Source: Hydrocarboniphaga sp. (GTDB lineage: Bacteria; Pseudomonadota; Gammaproteobacteria; Nevskiales; Nevskiaceae). From it: a DNA stretch of 63,135 bases. Of this stretch, positions 16,784 to 25,094 are shown piece by piece (positions within the stretch are counted from its first letter, which is position 1; the number at the start of each line of letters is the position of its first letter). The stretch spans positions 1-63,135 of the forward strand of contig NZ_JAQGNT010000057.1 in NCBI RefSeq assembly GCF_028291725.1, given 5' to 3'. The translations under genes were made by a program, and so were the position numbers. Under the pieces are notes generated by a model that was given only the letters and a program-made list of their open reading frames with translations, had not been told where the DNA came from and ran no database searches.

Positions 16784-18478
16784 TCAGCCTTGCGGCCCAC
16801 TGCCCTCATCACCCGACGGCGACGGCCTCGAAGCCAGCAATGCAGCCGCGGCGTCGCTGCGCGATACCGCTTCCGAGCGAGCCCGATCGCCGACCGCATT
16901 CATCGCCACCAGCCGCTGCGCCGACTCGATGTCGCGCGCCGAGCCCGGCGCCAGCAGCGCGGTCTGGTTCTCGGCGAATTCGCGCAGCAGCCGGCACAGC
17001 CGCTCGGCCTCGGCCTGCTCGCCCGACATCGACACCAGAAAACGCGGCTGGTCCGGGCCGAATGCCACGGAATAGAAATCCGCGACCCAGACGCGCAGGG
17101 TCATGTCGTCGATGTTGACGACCTGCTTGCGCGTCTTCACCGCGTCCTCCAACACGCGGCCGTAGTCGACGTTGGAGGTCTGGTAATTGCCGCTGATTTC
17201 CAGCCACCAGGCGCGAGAACTGAACTCGAAGCGGCGCCACAGGAAGTTGGTGGTACGAAAGCCGTACCAGGCCACCGCGATCAGCTGCGCCCCCAGTACC
17301 AGCGGGTTGATCGCGGCAATGGCCTTCGATGAAGCCGCATACGCCAGCAAAGCGCAGCCGACCAGCGCGGCCATCATCGCAAACAGATCGACGATCACCA
17401 GATAACGGTACTCGCGCATTTGCAGCGCACTACCGAAGTTCAAGGCTTCGGCATCACGCGGCACCGGCTGCGATTCCTCCAACAGCTCGCCGGTGAACGA
17501 TCCCGTTCCGGCCTCGATCTGCGGCGACACCCGAGAGTAGGCACGGTTCGGGATTTTCTCGGTCCAGACCGCCTGCAGCTGGCGATCCAGCTCCAGTAAC
17601 AGCTGCCGCGGATGCGCGTTCATCGACAGCGTTTCCAGATGATTCGCCATCGATATTTTTTCGGGCCGCAGTGTCTGCCCTACCAGCGCCAGCAGAAACA
17701 GCAGGTTCGCCGCCAGCGCCAGAATCAGGAACACCGTCGTCAGCATGCCGAGATGAATCCTGTCGGCATACAGCAGTGGCCGCGTCGCGGTCATGCTCAG
17801 CAGAACCGGCACGATGATCGATAGCAACAGCAGTAGCACGAACGGCTTGATGCCCAGTGACAGCTTGCCGGCGCGTGCGCGCAGCGGCTTCAGGATCACC
17901 AGCGCGGTCAGAACCAGGAAGCCGAGATGAATCCAGCTTTTCGCGGCCGCGTTGATCACGCCGAAACTGGCAACCGCGAAGCACAGGAAGATCGCCAACA
18001 GCACGGCGGTGTTATAGAACTGAATGCGCGCGCGCCACTGCACCGGCGGCGGCGAGAACACCAGATCCGGGATCATCTTGTAGAGCAGCTGGTCGAAGCC
18101 GCTGACCGGCGTCTCGAAGCTGATCGCGTTCTGGCGGATCGTCTCACGCAGCTGCTGGCCGCTCTCGGTGACACCGTCCTTCTGCGGGCTGAGCACATCG
18201 GCCAGCGGCGCCGGCTGGTTGCGGCCGAAGTAGAACACCAGCTGGCGCATGACCATGCCGACCATCAGCAGGCCCGAAATCAGCAGCCCGACACCGATCG
18301 CCAAGGGCCGCGCGGCCACCTGGCCGGCGTGCTGCAGCAGCCATTCGCGGCCGGTCCACAGCGCGAACGCGGCAACGGCGAGTTGCACCACGCCGGCGAC
18401 GATCAGCAGCACATTCTCGACGCGATGCGGGTTCGGCAGATTGAATCGTGAGGATTCGGGGTTGTATTCGTAGGCCAT
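16784..18478 (-). CDS. Large integral membrane protein of unknown function
   Basis: A 564-residue protein with about eight hydrophobic segments in three groups: near residues 20-75, 165-260 and 345-400. Between the second and third groups lies a soluble loop of some 85 residues, and the C-terminal 160 residues are soluble and charged. No known catalytic motif is visible and I do not recognise the family. The ATG at 18478 has a GAGG site; the frame extends farther upstream without one. It stands alone between the sigma remnant and a divergent lipoprotein gene. Confidence 0.75.
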   Translation of the reverse strand: MAYEYNPESSRFNLPNPHRVENVLLIVAGVVQLAVAAFALWTGREWLLQHAGQVAARPLAIGVGLLISGLLMVGMVMRQLVFYFGRNQPAPLADVLSPQKDGVTESGQQLRETIRQNAISFETPVSGFDQLLYKMIPDLVFSPPPVQWRARIQFYNTAVLLAIFLCFAVASFGVINAAAKSWIHLGFLVLTALVILKPLRARAGKLSLGIKPFVLLLLLSIIVPVLLSMTATRPLLYADRIHLGMLTTVFLILALAANLLFLLALVGQTLRPEKISMANHLETLSMNAHPRQLLLELDRQLQAVWTEKIPNRAYSRVSPQIEAGTGSFTGELLEESQPVPRDAEALNFGSALQMREYRYLVIVDLFAMMAALVGCALLAYAASSKAIAAINPLVLGAQLIAVAWYGFRTTNFLWRRFEFSSRAWWLEISGNYQTSNVDYGRVLEDAVKTRKQVVNIDDMTLRVWVADFYSVAFGPDQPRFLVSMSGEQAEAERLCRLLREFAENQTALLAPGSARDIESAQRLVAMNAVGDRARSEAVSRSDAAAALLASRPSPSGDEGSGPQG

Positions 18479-18676
18479 GCGATGTCCTCGTAAGGGCTCG
18501 TAAATCCCTGTGTTGCCCGGTATCGCGATGCTACCGGAGCACAGAGCCCTTCGCCGCCCGCCGTTGGGCATAGCTCGCAAAATGCAAGCGGCGCGCCTTC
18601 GAGTGCAAACCCAGCAGCCAGCGTCAGGCGCTTGGCTTTATGCTTGCGGTCCCCTGACCCACGATCGATCGACTAC

Positions 18677-19216
18677 ATGAACCCAGTGCTGGCAAAGAAC
18701 GGCCCGACCCTGCTGTTGCTGACGGGGCTCGCCGGATGTGCCTCCTACGGCCAGACCGATCTGGCCTCGGCCGGATACGAGAAGCTGCGGCAAGGTGCCT
18801 ACGTCAGCGTCGGCCCGATCGTCCAGATGCGGTCCAAAACCGTGCAAAAACCCTCATATCGTGACGAACCCGGCCGGCTCGCGATCCGCGCCGACGAGGC
18901 GCTGCTCGCCGAGCTGAACTGCGGCGAGAAATCCAATGGCATCGGCTACAGCCTGGCCACCAAGTACTACCAGATCACCGTGAGCAAGGACGCCCATATC
19001 AGCTACGCGCCGTTGATCGAATCGGCATCGGGCGAGAAAACCTGCAAGGTCCTGATCAACATCGTCGACGCCAATGGACGCTATCTGAAACACGATTTCG
19101 ACACCGTCGTGAACCTCACCAGCGACGGCGAAAAAGTCTACAGCTACAAGCTCGTGACGAGCGGCGCCGATGCACCCAAGGTGCCGGTTACCGAAGCCGC
19201 TCCGCCGCCGCGCTAG
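18677..19216 (+). CDS. Small lipoprotein of unknown function
   Basis: A 179-residue protein with a lipoprotein signal: a short N-terminus, the hydrophobic run LLLLTGLAG, then the lipobox Cys in LAGCAS (Cys20). The remainder is soluble, with alternating strands (YYQITVSKDAHISYAPLIES) and a proline-rich end. The family was not recognised. The ATG at 18677 is preferred over an in-frame TTG at 18632 because it gives a proper signal sequence. It is convergent with the glutamate dehydrogenase gene. Confidence 0.75.
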   Translation: MNPVLAKNGPTLLLLTGLAGCASYGQTDLASAGYEKLRQGAYVSVGPIVQMRSKTVQKPSYRDEPGRLAIRADEALLAELNCGEKSNGIGYSLATKYYQITVSKDAHISYAPLIESASGEKTCKVLINIVDANGRYLKHDFDTVVNLTSDGEKVYSYKLVTSGADAPKVPVTEAAPPPR

Positions 19217-19238
19217 TCCTTTGCCAACATCGGGCGTA

Positions 19239-19265
19239 CACGTCGGCAAAGGCTTGCCGACCTAC
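19239..19265. repeat. Family A repeat, right half (copy 4)
   Basis: Only the right hairpin (CACGTCGGCAAAGGCTTGCC...CCTAC) is well preserved. A degraded left half may be present just before it (TCCTTTGCCAACATCGGG). It sits between the convergent lipoprotein and glutamate dehydrogenase genes, 4 bases from the latter's stop. Confidence 0.75.
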
Positions 19266-19269
19266 TGCC

Positions 19270-22200
19270 TTACAGGGCGCGCAGCTTGCGAACCTCGCGG
19301 ACCGCGACCGCGAGCGCCTGGAAGTCCGCGCCGTTGCTTGCCTGCAGCTCGGCGACACGATTCATCGCAAAGCGCACCGCCTGCTCATGTGCGGACACCC
19401 AGGCATCGATTCGCGCTTCCGCGTTCGCGCCCGGTTGCAGCAGCACGCGCGCGGCGATCCGGCAATGAATCTTGTAGGCGTCGTCACGCAGGTTGTTGCG
19501 CGCAAGCGCCTGCCATTGATCGCTGACTTTCAGCGCCAGGATCGCGGCGTGCAGCCAGGGCATGCGCAGGCGCTCGCCGATCGCGAAATAGACGGCGGCG
19601 GTCTCGGTCAGCGGCAGGCAGGCCTGCTCGGCGAGGTCGGCGATGTCGAGAGCGCAGCCGAGCACCAGCGTGTTCGCCAGGCTGCGCGCCAAAGGCTCGG
19701 CGCCCTTGTCGGCACCGATCTCGGCGACGATGCCGTTGCAGGTGCGATCCCATTCTTCGCGATAGGCCGGCGACAGAATCCCGGGCAGCGCAGCTTCGAG
19801 GCTGGCGACCGGCTCGCGATAGCTCGCCGCCAGATCGCCCACCGCGCGCTCGGCCAGGCGCGAGCGCACGATCCAGCCGCTCGCGTGCTTGAGCAGGCCG
19901 CTCGCACGCAGCATCAGCCGGTACTGCAGAGTAGCCGGCACCTGGTTGTCGAGCGCCTCGATGGCGCGCCAGTAGCGGTCGCCGCCGAAGATTTCGTGCG
20001 CGGTCGCATAGGCCTTCAGCACCTCGGCACGGGTCACGCCATGATCCGCCGCCATCCGGTGAGCGAACGCGATGCCCATGCGGTTGACGATCGCATTGCT
20101 CAGGATCGTCGCGATGATTTCGCGCTTCAAACGATGCTGCAGCAGGGCCTCCCGATAACGCGCGACCAGCAGCGGCGGAAAATTCCCCAGCAGATCGCGT
20201 TCGAAGAACGGATCGTCCGGGATGTCCGAGTTCAGCGCCGCGTCGTTCAGCGAGATCTTCGAATACGCGACCAGCACCGCGAGTTCGGGGCGCGTCAGGC
20301 CGCGGCCTTCACCGCGACGCTCCTTCAGCGTCTCCTCGTCGGGCAGCACTTCGATCGCGCGATTCAGCAGGCCGTCGCGCTCCAGCATGCGCATCAGGCC
20401 AGCGTGCTCTTCGAGCCGTGATGCGGCCTCGCGCTCCATCAGGCTGACGCAGGCCGACTGCACGTAGTTGTCGCGCAGCACCAGAGCGGCGACGTCGTCG
20501 GTCATCGCCGCGAGCAGCGGGTCGCGCTGCTCGCGGCTCAGCTGGCCTTCGGCCATCAGGCGGTTCAGCGGGATCTTGATGTTGACCTCGCGATCCGAGC
20601 AGTGCACGCCGGCGCTGTTGTCGATCGCGTCGGTGTTCAGGCGCCCGCCGTTCAAGGCGTATTCGATGCGCCCGGCCTGGGTGAAGCCGAGATTGCCACC
20701 CTCACCGACGACTTTGGCGCGCAGGTCGCGGCCGTTGACGCGGATGTTGTCGTTGGCGCGGTCGCGCACTTCGACATGGCTCTGATGCTGGCTCTTGACG
20801 TAGGTGCCGATGCCGCCGTTCCAGAACAGATCCACCGGCGCTTTCAGAATCGCGTTCATCAGCTCCGGCGGCGTCCAGCCTTCGCGGTCCAGTCCCAGCG
20901 CGGCCTGCGCCTGCGGCGACAGCCTGATCAGCTTCGCCGTGCGCGGATAAATGCCACCGCCTTCGGAAATCAGGCTGGAGTCGTATTCCATCCACGAGCT
21001 GCGCGGCAACGCGAAAAGTCTCTCGCGCTCGACAAAACTCTTGTCTTCATCCGGCGTCGGGTCGATGAAGATATGGCGATGATCGAAAGCCGCGATCACG
21101 CGCGTCTTGCGCGACAACAGCATGCCGTTGCCGAACACGTCGCCGCTCATATCGCCGATGCCGACGACGGTGAACGGCTCGCTCTGGATATCGCGCTCCA
21201 GCTCGCGGAAATGGCGCTTGACGCTTTCCCAGGCGCCTTTGGCGGTGATGCCCATCTTCTTGTGGTCGTAGCCGACGCTGCCGCCGGAGGCGAAGGCATC
21301 GCCCAGCCAGAAGCCGTATTCGTGGGCGACGCCGTTGGCGATGTCCGAGAACGTTGCGGTGCCCTTGTCGGCGGCGACCACCAGATAGGGATCGTCAACG
21401 TCCAGCCGCACGACATCGCGCGGCGCCTCGATCGCATCGCCGACGCGGTTGTCGGTGATGTCGAGCAGGCCGCGCAGGAAAGTCTTGTAGCACTCGATGC
21501 CCTGCGCCATCCAGGCTTCGCGCTTGCCGGAGTCGACCGGCTTCTTGACGACGAAGCCGCCCTTGGCGCCGACCGGCACGATCACCGCGTTCTTGACCAT
21601 CTGCGCCTTCATCAGGCCCAGCACTTCGGTACGGAAATCCTCGCGCCGGTCGCTCCAGCGCAGGCCGCCACGCGCGACGCGGCCGCCGCGCAGATGCACG
21701 CCTTCGACCTCCGGCGAATACACCCAGATCTCGAACATCGGCCGCGGATATGGCAGCTCCGGGATCTTGGACGGATCGAGCTTGATGCTGATGTAAGGCT
21801 TCTGCGAGCCGTCCGCGGCGCTCTGGTAGAAGTTGGTGCGCAGGCTCGCATGCACCACCGACAGGAAGGCGCGCAGCACGCGGTCGGCGTCGAGGCTGGT
21901 GACCGCGTCCAGCGCCGCATCGATCTCCTGCGCGAACTTGATTTCGTCGCTCTGGCGCTTGTCCGGCGCGATCCGCGGATCGAAGCGCGACTCGAACAGA
22001 CGCACCAGCAGGCGCGCGATCTGCGGATGCGCACCGAGCTGCTGCTCGATGTCGACGCGGCCGAACGGCAGACCGACCTGGTTGATGTACTTGGCCAGTG
22101 CGCGTACGCAGGCAACCTGGCGATAATCCAGGCCCGCGGCGAGCACCAGCTTGTTCAGGCCGTCGTTCTCGGTCGCAGCGGTGAAGGTCTTGACCAGCGC

Positions 22201-24159
22201 GGTTTCGAAGAAGGTCTTCTGCACCTCGGCCGACAGTTTCGACGTCGGCGCCTCGATACTGAACTCCTGTATCCACAGCGCCGGGCTATCCTTGGGCGTG
22301 ATCTGCGTCGGCTCCTGGCTGAGCACGCGCAGGCCGAAGTTCTCCAGCGTCGGCAGCACGTCGGACAAGGCCACCGGCGATTCGCGCGCGTACAGCTTGA
22401 GGCTGGCGGCGCGCACCGGCATCGCGGCGGCGTCGAGGATCAGCCGCGGCAGCAGCGGCTCGGCTTCGGACAGGCGCAGCAGGTAATGCAGATCGGCCTC
22501 GGCGTCGGGCGGACTGACACTCTCGGTATACGACAGCGGGAACGCATCGGCGTAACGCGCCAGGATCTGCGTGCTGCGACCGCCTACCGTGCGCTGCAGC
22601 AGTTCGCGCAATTGTTCGCGCCAGTTGCGCGTGGCCGCGATCAGGCGCTGCTCGATCTGCTCGGCGCTCAGATCGATCTGCGTGCCCGGCGGCGTGCGCA
22701 CGACAAAGCGCACGCGCGCCATCGAACCGCGCAGCGAATCGACCTGACGATCGACCGAGATGCCGTTGAAGATTTTCAGCAGTTCGGCAGCCAGCCGGTC
22801 ACGCAGTTCGCGCGAATAACGATCGCGCGGCAAGTAGATCATGCAGCTGTAGAAACGGCCGTAGCGGTCACGGCGCAGAAACAGCTTGAGCTGATGGCGG
22901 TCACGCAGCGCGCGGATGCCCATCGCGGTGCGGTACAGCTCCTGCTCGCTGGACTGGAACAGCTCCTCGCGCGGCAGCAGATGCAGGATCTCGCGCAGCA
23001 GCTTGCCGGAATGCGAGTCCTCGGCGATGCGCGAGCGCCGCATCACGTAGTCCGCCTTGGCGCGGATCAGCGGGATCGTGCGCGGCCGGTCCACGTAGAC
23101 GTCGGACGCAAACAGGCCGACGAAGCGGCAGGTGCCGGCGACGCTGCCGTCCTCGCGATACTGCTTGACCGAGATCACGTCCATGTAGTCGGCCAGGTGC
23201 ACATGCGCGCGGCGGTTGGCCTTGGTGACCACGATCAGCCGCGCCGACTCGGCGTACTTGTCCAACTCGGCCTTGGGCGCGATCAGCTCGGCGGTGTCGG
23301 CGTAACGCTCGCCGGGCCGCGACAGGCCCAGCGCGGATTCGCTGGCGTCGAACAGCTGGGCGCGGCCGTCGGCTCCAGTCGCGGCGCGCGTCTCGGTATA
23401 GCCGAGAAAAGTGAAATGCCCGTCCGCAAGCCATTGCAGGAACTCGCGGCCCTCCCCGAACTCGGCCGGATCGACATTCGGCGGCATCTGGCGCAGACCC
23501 TCGGCCAGCGCCAGCGCGCGCTCGCGCATCGCCGGCGCGTCGGCGACGGCGCGACGCAGATCGGACAGCGAGTCCTTCAGCTCCTGCTCGAGCGCGGCGT
23601 ACGCGGCCTCGTTCGGCAGCGGCTCGAACTCCATGTGAATCCAGGACTCGAGCTGTGCCTCGGCGTCAGTGGCCGCCGCGTCGCCGATCGCGACGATCTG
23701 GCCGGCCGCGTCGCGCCGCAGTTTCAGGATCGGGTGCACCGCCCAGTCGATCGACACGCCGGCCTCGCGTACCGCGATCGCGACCGTATCGACCAGGTAG
23801 GGCATGTCGTCGACACAGGTCTCGACCAGGGCCAGGCCGCTCAGGGAATCCGCGGATTCACCCGGCCGCAGCAGCCGCAGCCGCAGTTCGCCGGGCTGGC
23901 GGCCCTGGGTCCAGCGCAGCTGGTTGAAGGCCAGGTTCAACAGCTCGTCGGCACTGCGCAGCCGCAGCGCGTCCAGCGAAGAGGTGTCGTAGAACCCGCG
24001 GATAAAACCTGCGGTGGGCGGCCGCTGCTGGAAATCCTGCCTGGCCTGCCCGGCCGCCTCCAACTGCGCCAGCAAACTCTCCTGCTCTTTACCGGAATCC
24101 TGCGCCTCGCTGCCGGCTGATGCCGGCCAGGCCAGGGACTCGCTCCTGGGGTCGTTCAT
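19270..24159 (-). CDS. NAD-specific glutamate dehydrogenase, large (GDH180) class
   Basis: A 1629-residue NAD-dependent glutamate dehydrogenase, catalysing glutamate + NAD to 2-oxoglutarate + ammonia, usually in the catabolic direction. The long N-terminal regulatory half is followed by the catalytic region: RGGLRWSDRREDFRTEVLGL, then the substrate-lysine segment VPVGAKGGFVVKKP near residue 860, then GIGDMSGDVFGNGMLLS for NAD binding. The length matches the class of about 1600 residues. The ATG at 24159 has a GGAGG site; the frame extends farther but without one. Single gene, no visible operon partner. Confidence 0.94.
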   Translation of the reverse strand: MNDPRSESLAWPASAGSEAQDSGKEQESLLAQLEAAGQARQDFQQRPPTAGFIRGFYDTSSLDALRLRSADELLNLAFNQLRWTQGRQPGELRLRLLRPGESADSLSGLALVETCVDDMPYLVDTVAIAVREAGVSIDWAVHPILKLRRDAAGQIVAIGDAAATDAEAQLESWIHMEFEPLPNEAAYAALEQELKDSLSDLRRAVADAPAMRERALALAEGLRQMPPNVDPAEFGEGREFLQWLADGHFTFLGYTETRAATGADGRAQLFDASESALGLSRPGERYADTAELIAPKAELDKYAESARLIVVTKANRRAHVHLADYMDVISVKQYREDGSVAGTCRFVGLFASDVYVDRPRTIPLIRAKADYVMRRSRIAEDSHSGKLLREILHLLPREELFQSSEQELYRTAMGIRALRDRHQLKLFLRRDRYGRFYSCMIYLPRDRYSRELRDRLAAELLKIFNGISVDRQVDSLRGSMARVRFVVRTPPGTQIDLSAEQIEQRLIAATRNWREQLRELLQRTVGGRSTQILARYADAFPLSYTESVSPPDAEADLHYLLRLSEAEPLLPRLILDAAAMPVRAASLKLYARESPVALSDVLPTLENFGLRVLSQEPTQITPKDSPALWIQEFSIEAPTSKLSAEVQKTFFETALVKTFTAATENDGLNKLVLAAGLDYRQVACVRALAKYINQVGLPFGRVDIEQQLGAHPQIARLLVRLFESRFDPRIAPDKRQSDEIKFAQEIDAALDAVTSLDADRVLRAFLSVVHASLRTNFYQSAADGSQKPYISIKLDPSKIPELPYPRPMFEIWVYSPEVEGVHLRGGRVARGGLRWSDRREDFRTEVLGLMKAQMVKNAVIVPVGAKGGFVVKKPVDSGKREAWMAQGIECYKTFLRGLLDITDNRVGDAIEAPRDVVRLDVDDPYLVVAADKGTATFSDIANGVAHEYGFWLGDAFASGGSVGYDHKKMGITAKGAWESVKRHFRELERDIQSEPFTVVGIGDMSGDVFGNGMLLSRKTRVIAAFDHRHIFIDPTPDEDKSFVERERLFALPRSSWMEYDSSLISEGGGIYPRTAKLIRLSPQAQAALGLDREGWTPPELMNAILKAPVDLFWNGGIGTYVKSQHQSHVEVRDRANDNIRVNGRDLRAKVVGEGGNLGFTQAGRIEYALNGGRLNTDAIDNSAGVHCSDREVNIKIPLNRLMAEGQLSREQRDPLLAAMTDDVAALVLRDNYVQSACVSLMEREAASRLEEHAGLMRMLERDGLLNRAIEVLPDEETLKERRGEGRGLTRPELAVLVAYSKISLNDAALNSDIPDDPFFERDLLGNFPPLLVARYREALLQHRLKREIIATILSNAIVNRMGIAFAHRMAADHGVTRAEVLKAYATAHEIFGGDRYWRAIEALDNQVPATLQYRLMLRASGLLKHASGWIVRSRLAERAVGDLAASYREPVASLEAALPGILSPAYREEWDRTCNGIVAEIGADKGAEPLARSLANTLVLGCALDIADLAEQACLPLTETAAVYFAIGERLRMPWLHAAILALKVSDQWQALARNNLRDDAYKIHCRIAARVLLQPGANAEARIDAWVSAHEQAVRFAMNRVAELQASNGADFQALAVAVREVRKLRAL

Positions 24160-24313
24160 TGGTCCTCCGCGACGGTGACGCGCGACAGCAGCGCGTGGGC
24201 GGGTGTTTTTTCTGGTGGGCAGTATGCCAGAGCCACTGTCGGCGCCCCGGCGGACAATGGCAGTCTGGTGTCGCAGCACAGGCGACCGGCCGGGACGGCG
24301 TGGCCGACACCGT

Positions 24314-24339
24314 GCTGTCTATAACGCGCTGTCTATAAT
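24314..24339 (+). promoter_or_regulatory. Possible promoter with a tandem 11-base repeat
   Basis: GCTGTCTATAA occurs twice (24314-24324 and 24328-24338), and the second copy forms a perfect TATAAT at 24334-24339. That is 24 bases before the start of the small membrane protein gene. No good -35 box is seen at the usual spacing. The doubled element may bind a regulator or be an alternate -10 pair. Confidence 0.35.
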
Positions 24340-24362
24340 GGGAACTCAACGCAGGTGGCAGC

Positions 24363-24875
24363 ATGATGAACCCGGACCAGACCCAACGTGCCCTCGGCGG
24401 CGCCCTGCATGCACGCGGATTCGCGGCCGGGCGGCTGCTGTTCTGGGGGCTGTTGGTGATCTGGGCAGCGATCAGCTGGCAGGTCTCGGGGCCACTGTCC
24501 GACAGCATGCGTTCGCGCATCAACGACCTGTCGGTGATCCCCGGCGGCGGCCTGGTGATGCGCGACCCGACTGGCGTTTTCTACCACGTCAACAATGCCG
24601 GCCGCGCGCGCGCGATCTTCCCCGAGCTGGCACCGCCGGTGTACCAGGAAGTCTGCCTGGACTGCACGCTGGTGACCGGGGAGCAGCTGTCGCAGACCAA
24701 CGATTTCTGCATCTCCGGCACCAGGAAGACGCTGCCGGCCCTGCAGTTCGAGATCCCCTGCCGCACCTGGGCGCCGCTGGGCGAAGGCCACAACGTACTG
24801 GCCTTCGGCATCTTCGTCGTCCCGCTGCTCGGCTTCTGGATCCTGAGAGCAATCCTTCAGCGCGGCACGCCGTAG
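24363..24875 (+). CDS. Small membrane-anchored protein of unknown function
   Basis: A 170-residue protein with one hydrophobic segment near residues 23-42 (LLFWGLLVIWAAISW) and another near the C-terminus (AFGIFVVPLLGFWILRAIL). About 100 residues between them are probably periplasmic and contain four Cys, including CLDC, suggesting disulfides. I do not recognise the family. The start is the first of two ATG codons. The TAG stop at 24873-24875 is part of the adjoining family A repeat. Confidence 0.7.
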   Translation: MMNPDQTQRALGGALHARGFAAGRLLFWGLLVIWAAISWQVSGPLSDSMRSRINDLSVIPGGGLVMRDPTGVFYHVNNAGRARAIFPELAPPVYQEVCLDCTLVTGEQLSQTNDFCISGTRKTLPALQFEIPCRTWAPLGEGHNVLAFGIFVVPLLGFWILRAILQRGTP

Positions 24876-24951
24876 GTCGGCAATCCCTTGCCGACGTGAG
24901 GCGGTGATAGCGCATCGGAGGGTACAGGTCGGCAAAGGATTGCCGACCTAC
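24872..24951. repeat. GTAG-type palindromic repeat, family A (copy 5)
   Basis: A complete unit: left hairpin GTAGGTCGGCAATCCCTTGC..., spacer with GATAGCGCATCGGAGG, right hairpin ending TTGCCGACCTAC. Its first bases contain the stop codon of the upstream membrane protein gene. The rest of the gap to 25094 holds no other clear feature. Confidence 0.85.
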
Positions 24952-25094
24952 GGCGATCAGCGCAAGACTGTCTGTCAGGCCAAGGCCCGGCGCTGGTCGA
25001 TTCCGGTACGCTAGACGATCGGCGCGGCCCGGCTAGCCTGCGACCAGAATAATTCGAATCACGGCCGCCCGGCGGGCGGACAGAGGAGTTTTTG

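Noticed and set aside
20602-24120. A 1172-codon open frame on the plus strand opposite the NAD-GDH gene
   Set aside because: It is the mirror of the GC-rich codon usage of the real gene on the other strand. Its product is full of His, Gln, Arg and Asp with no family features, and GDH matches its own family along the full length.
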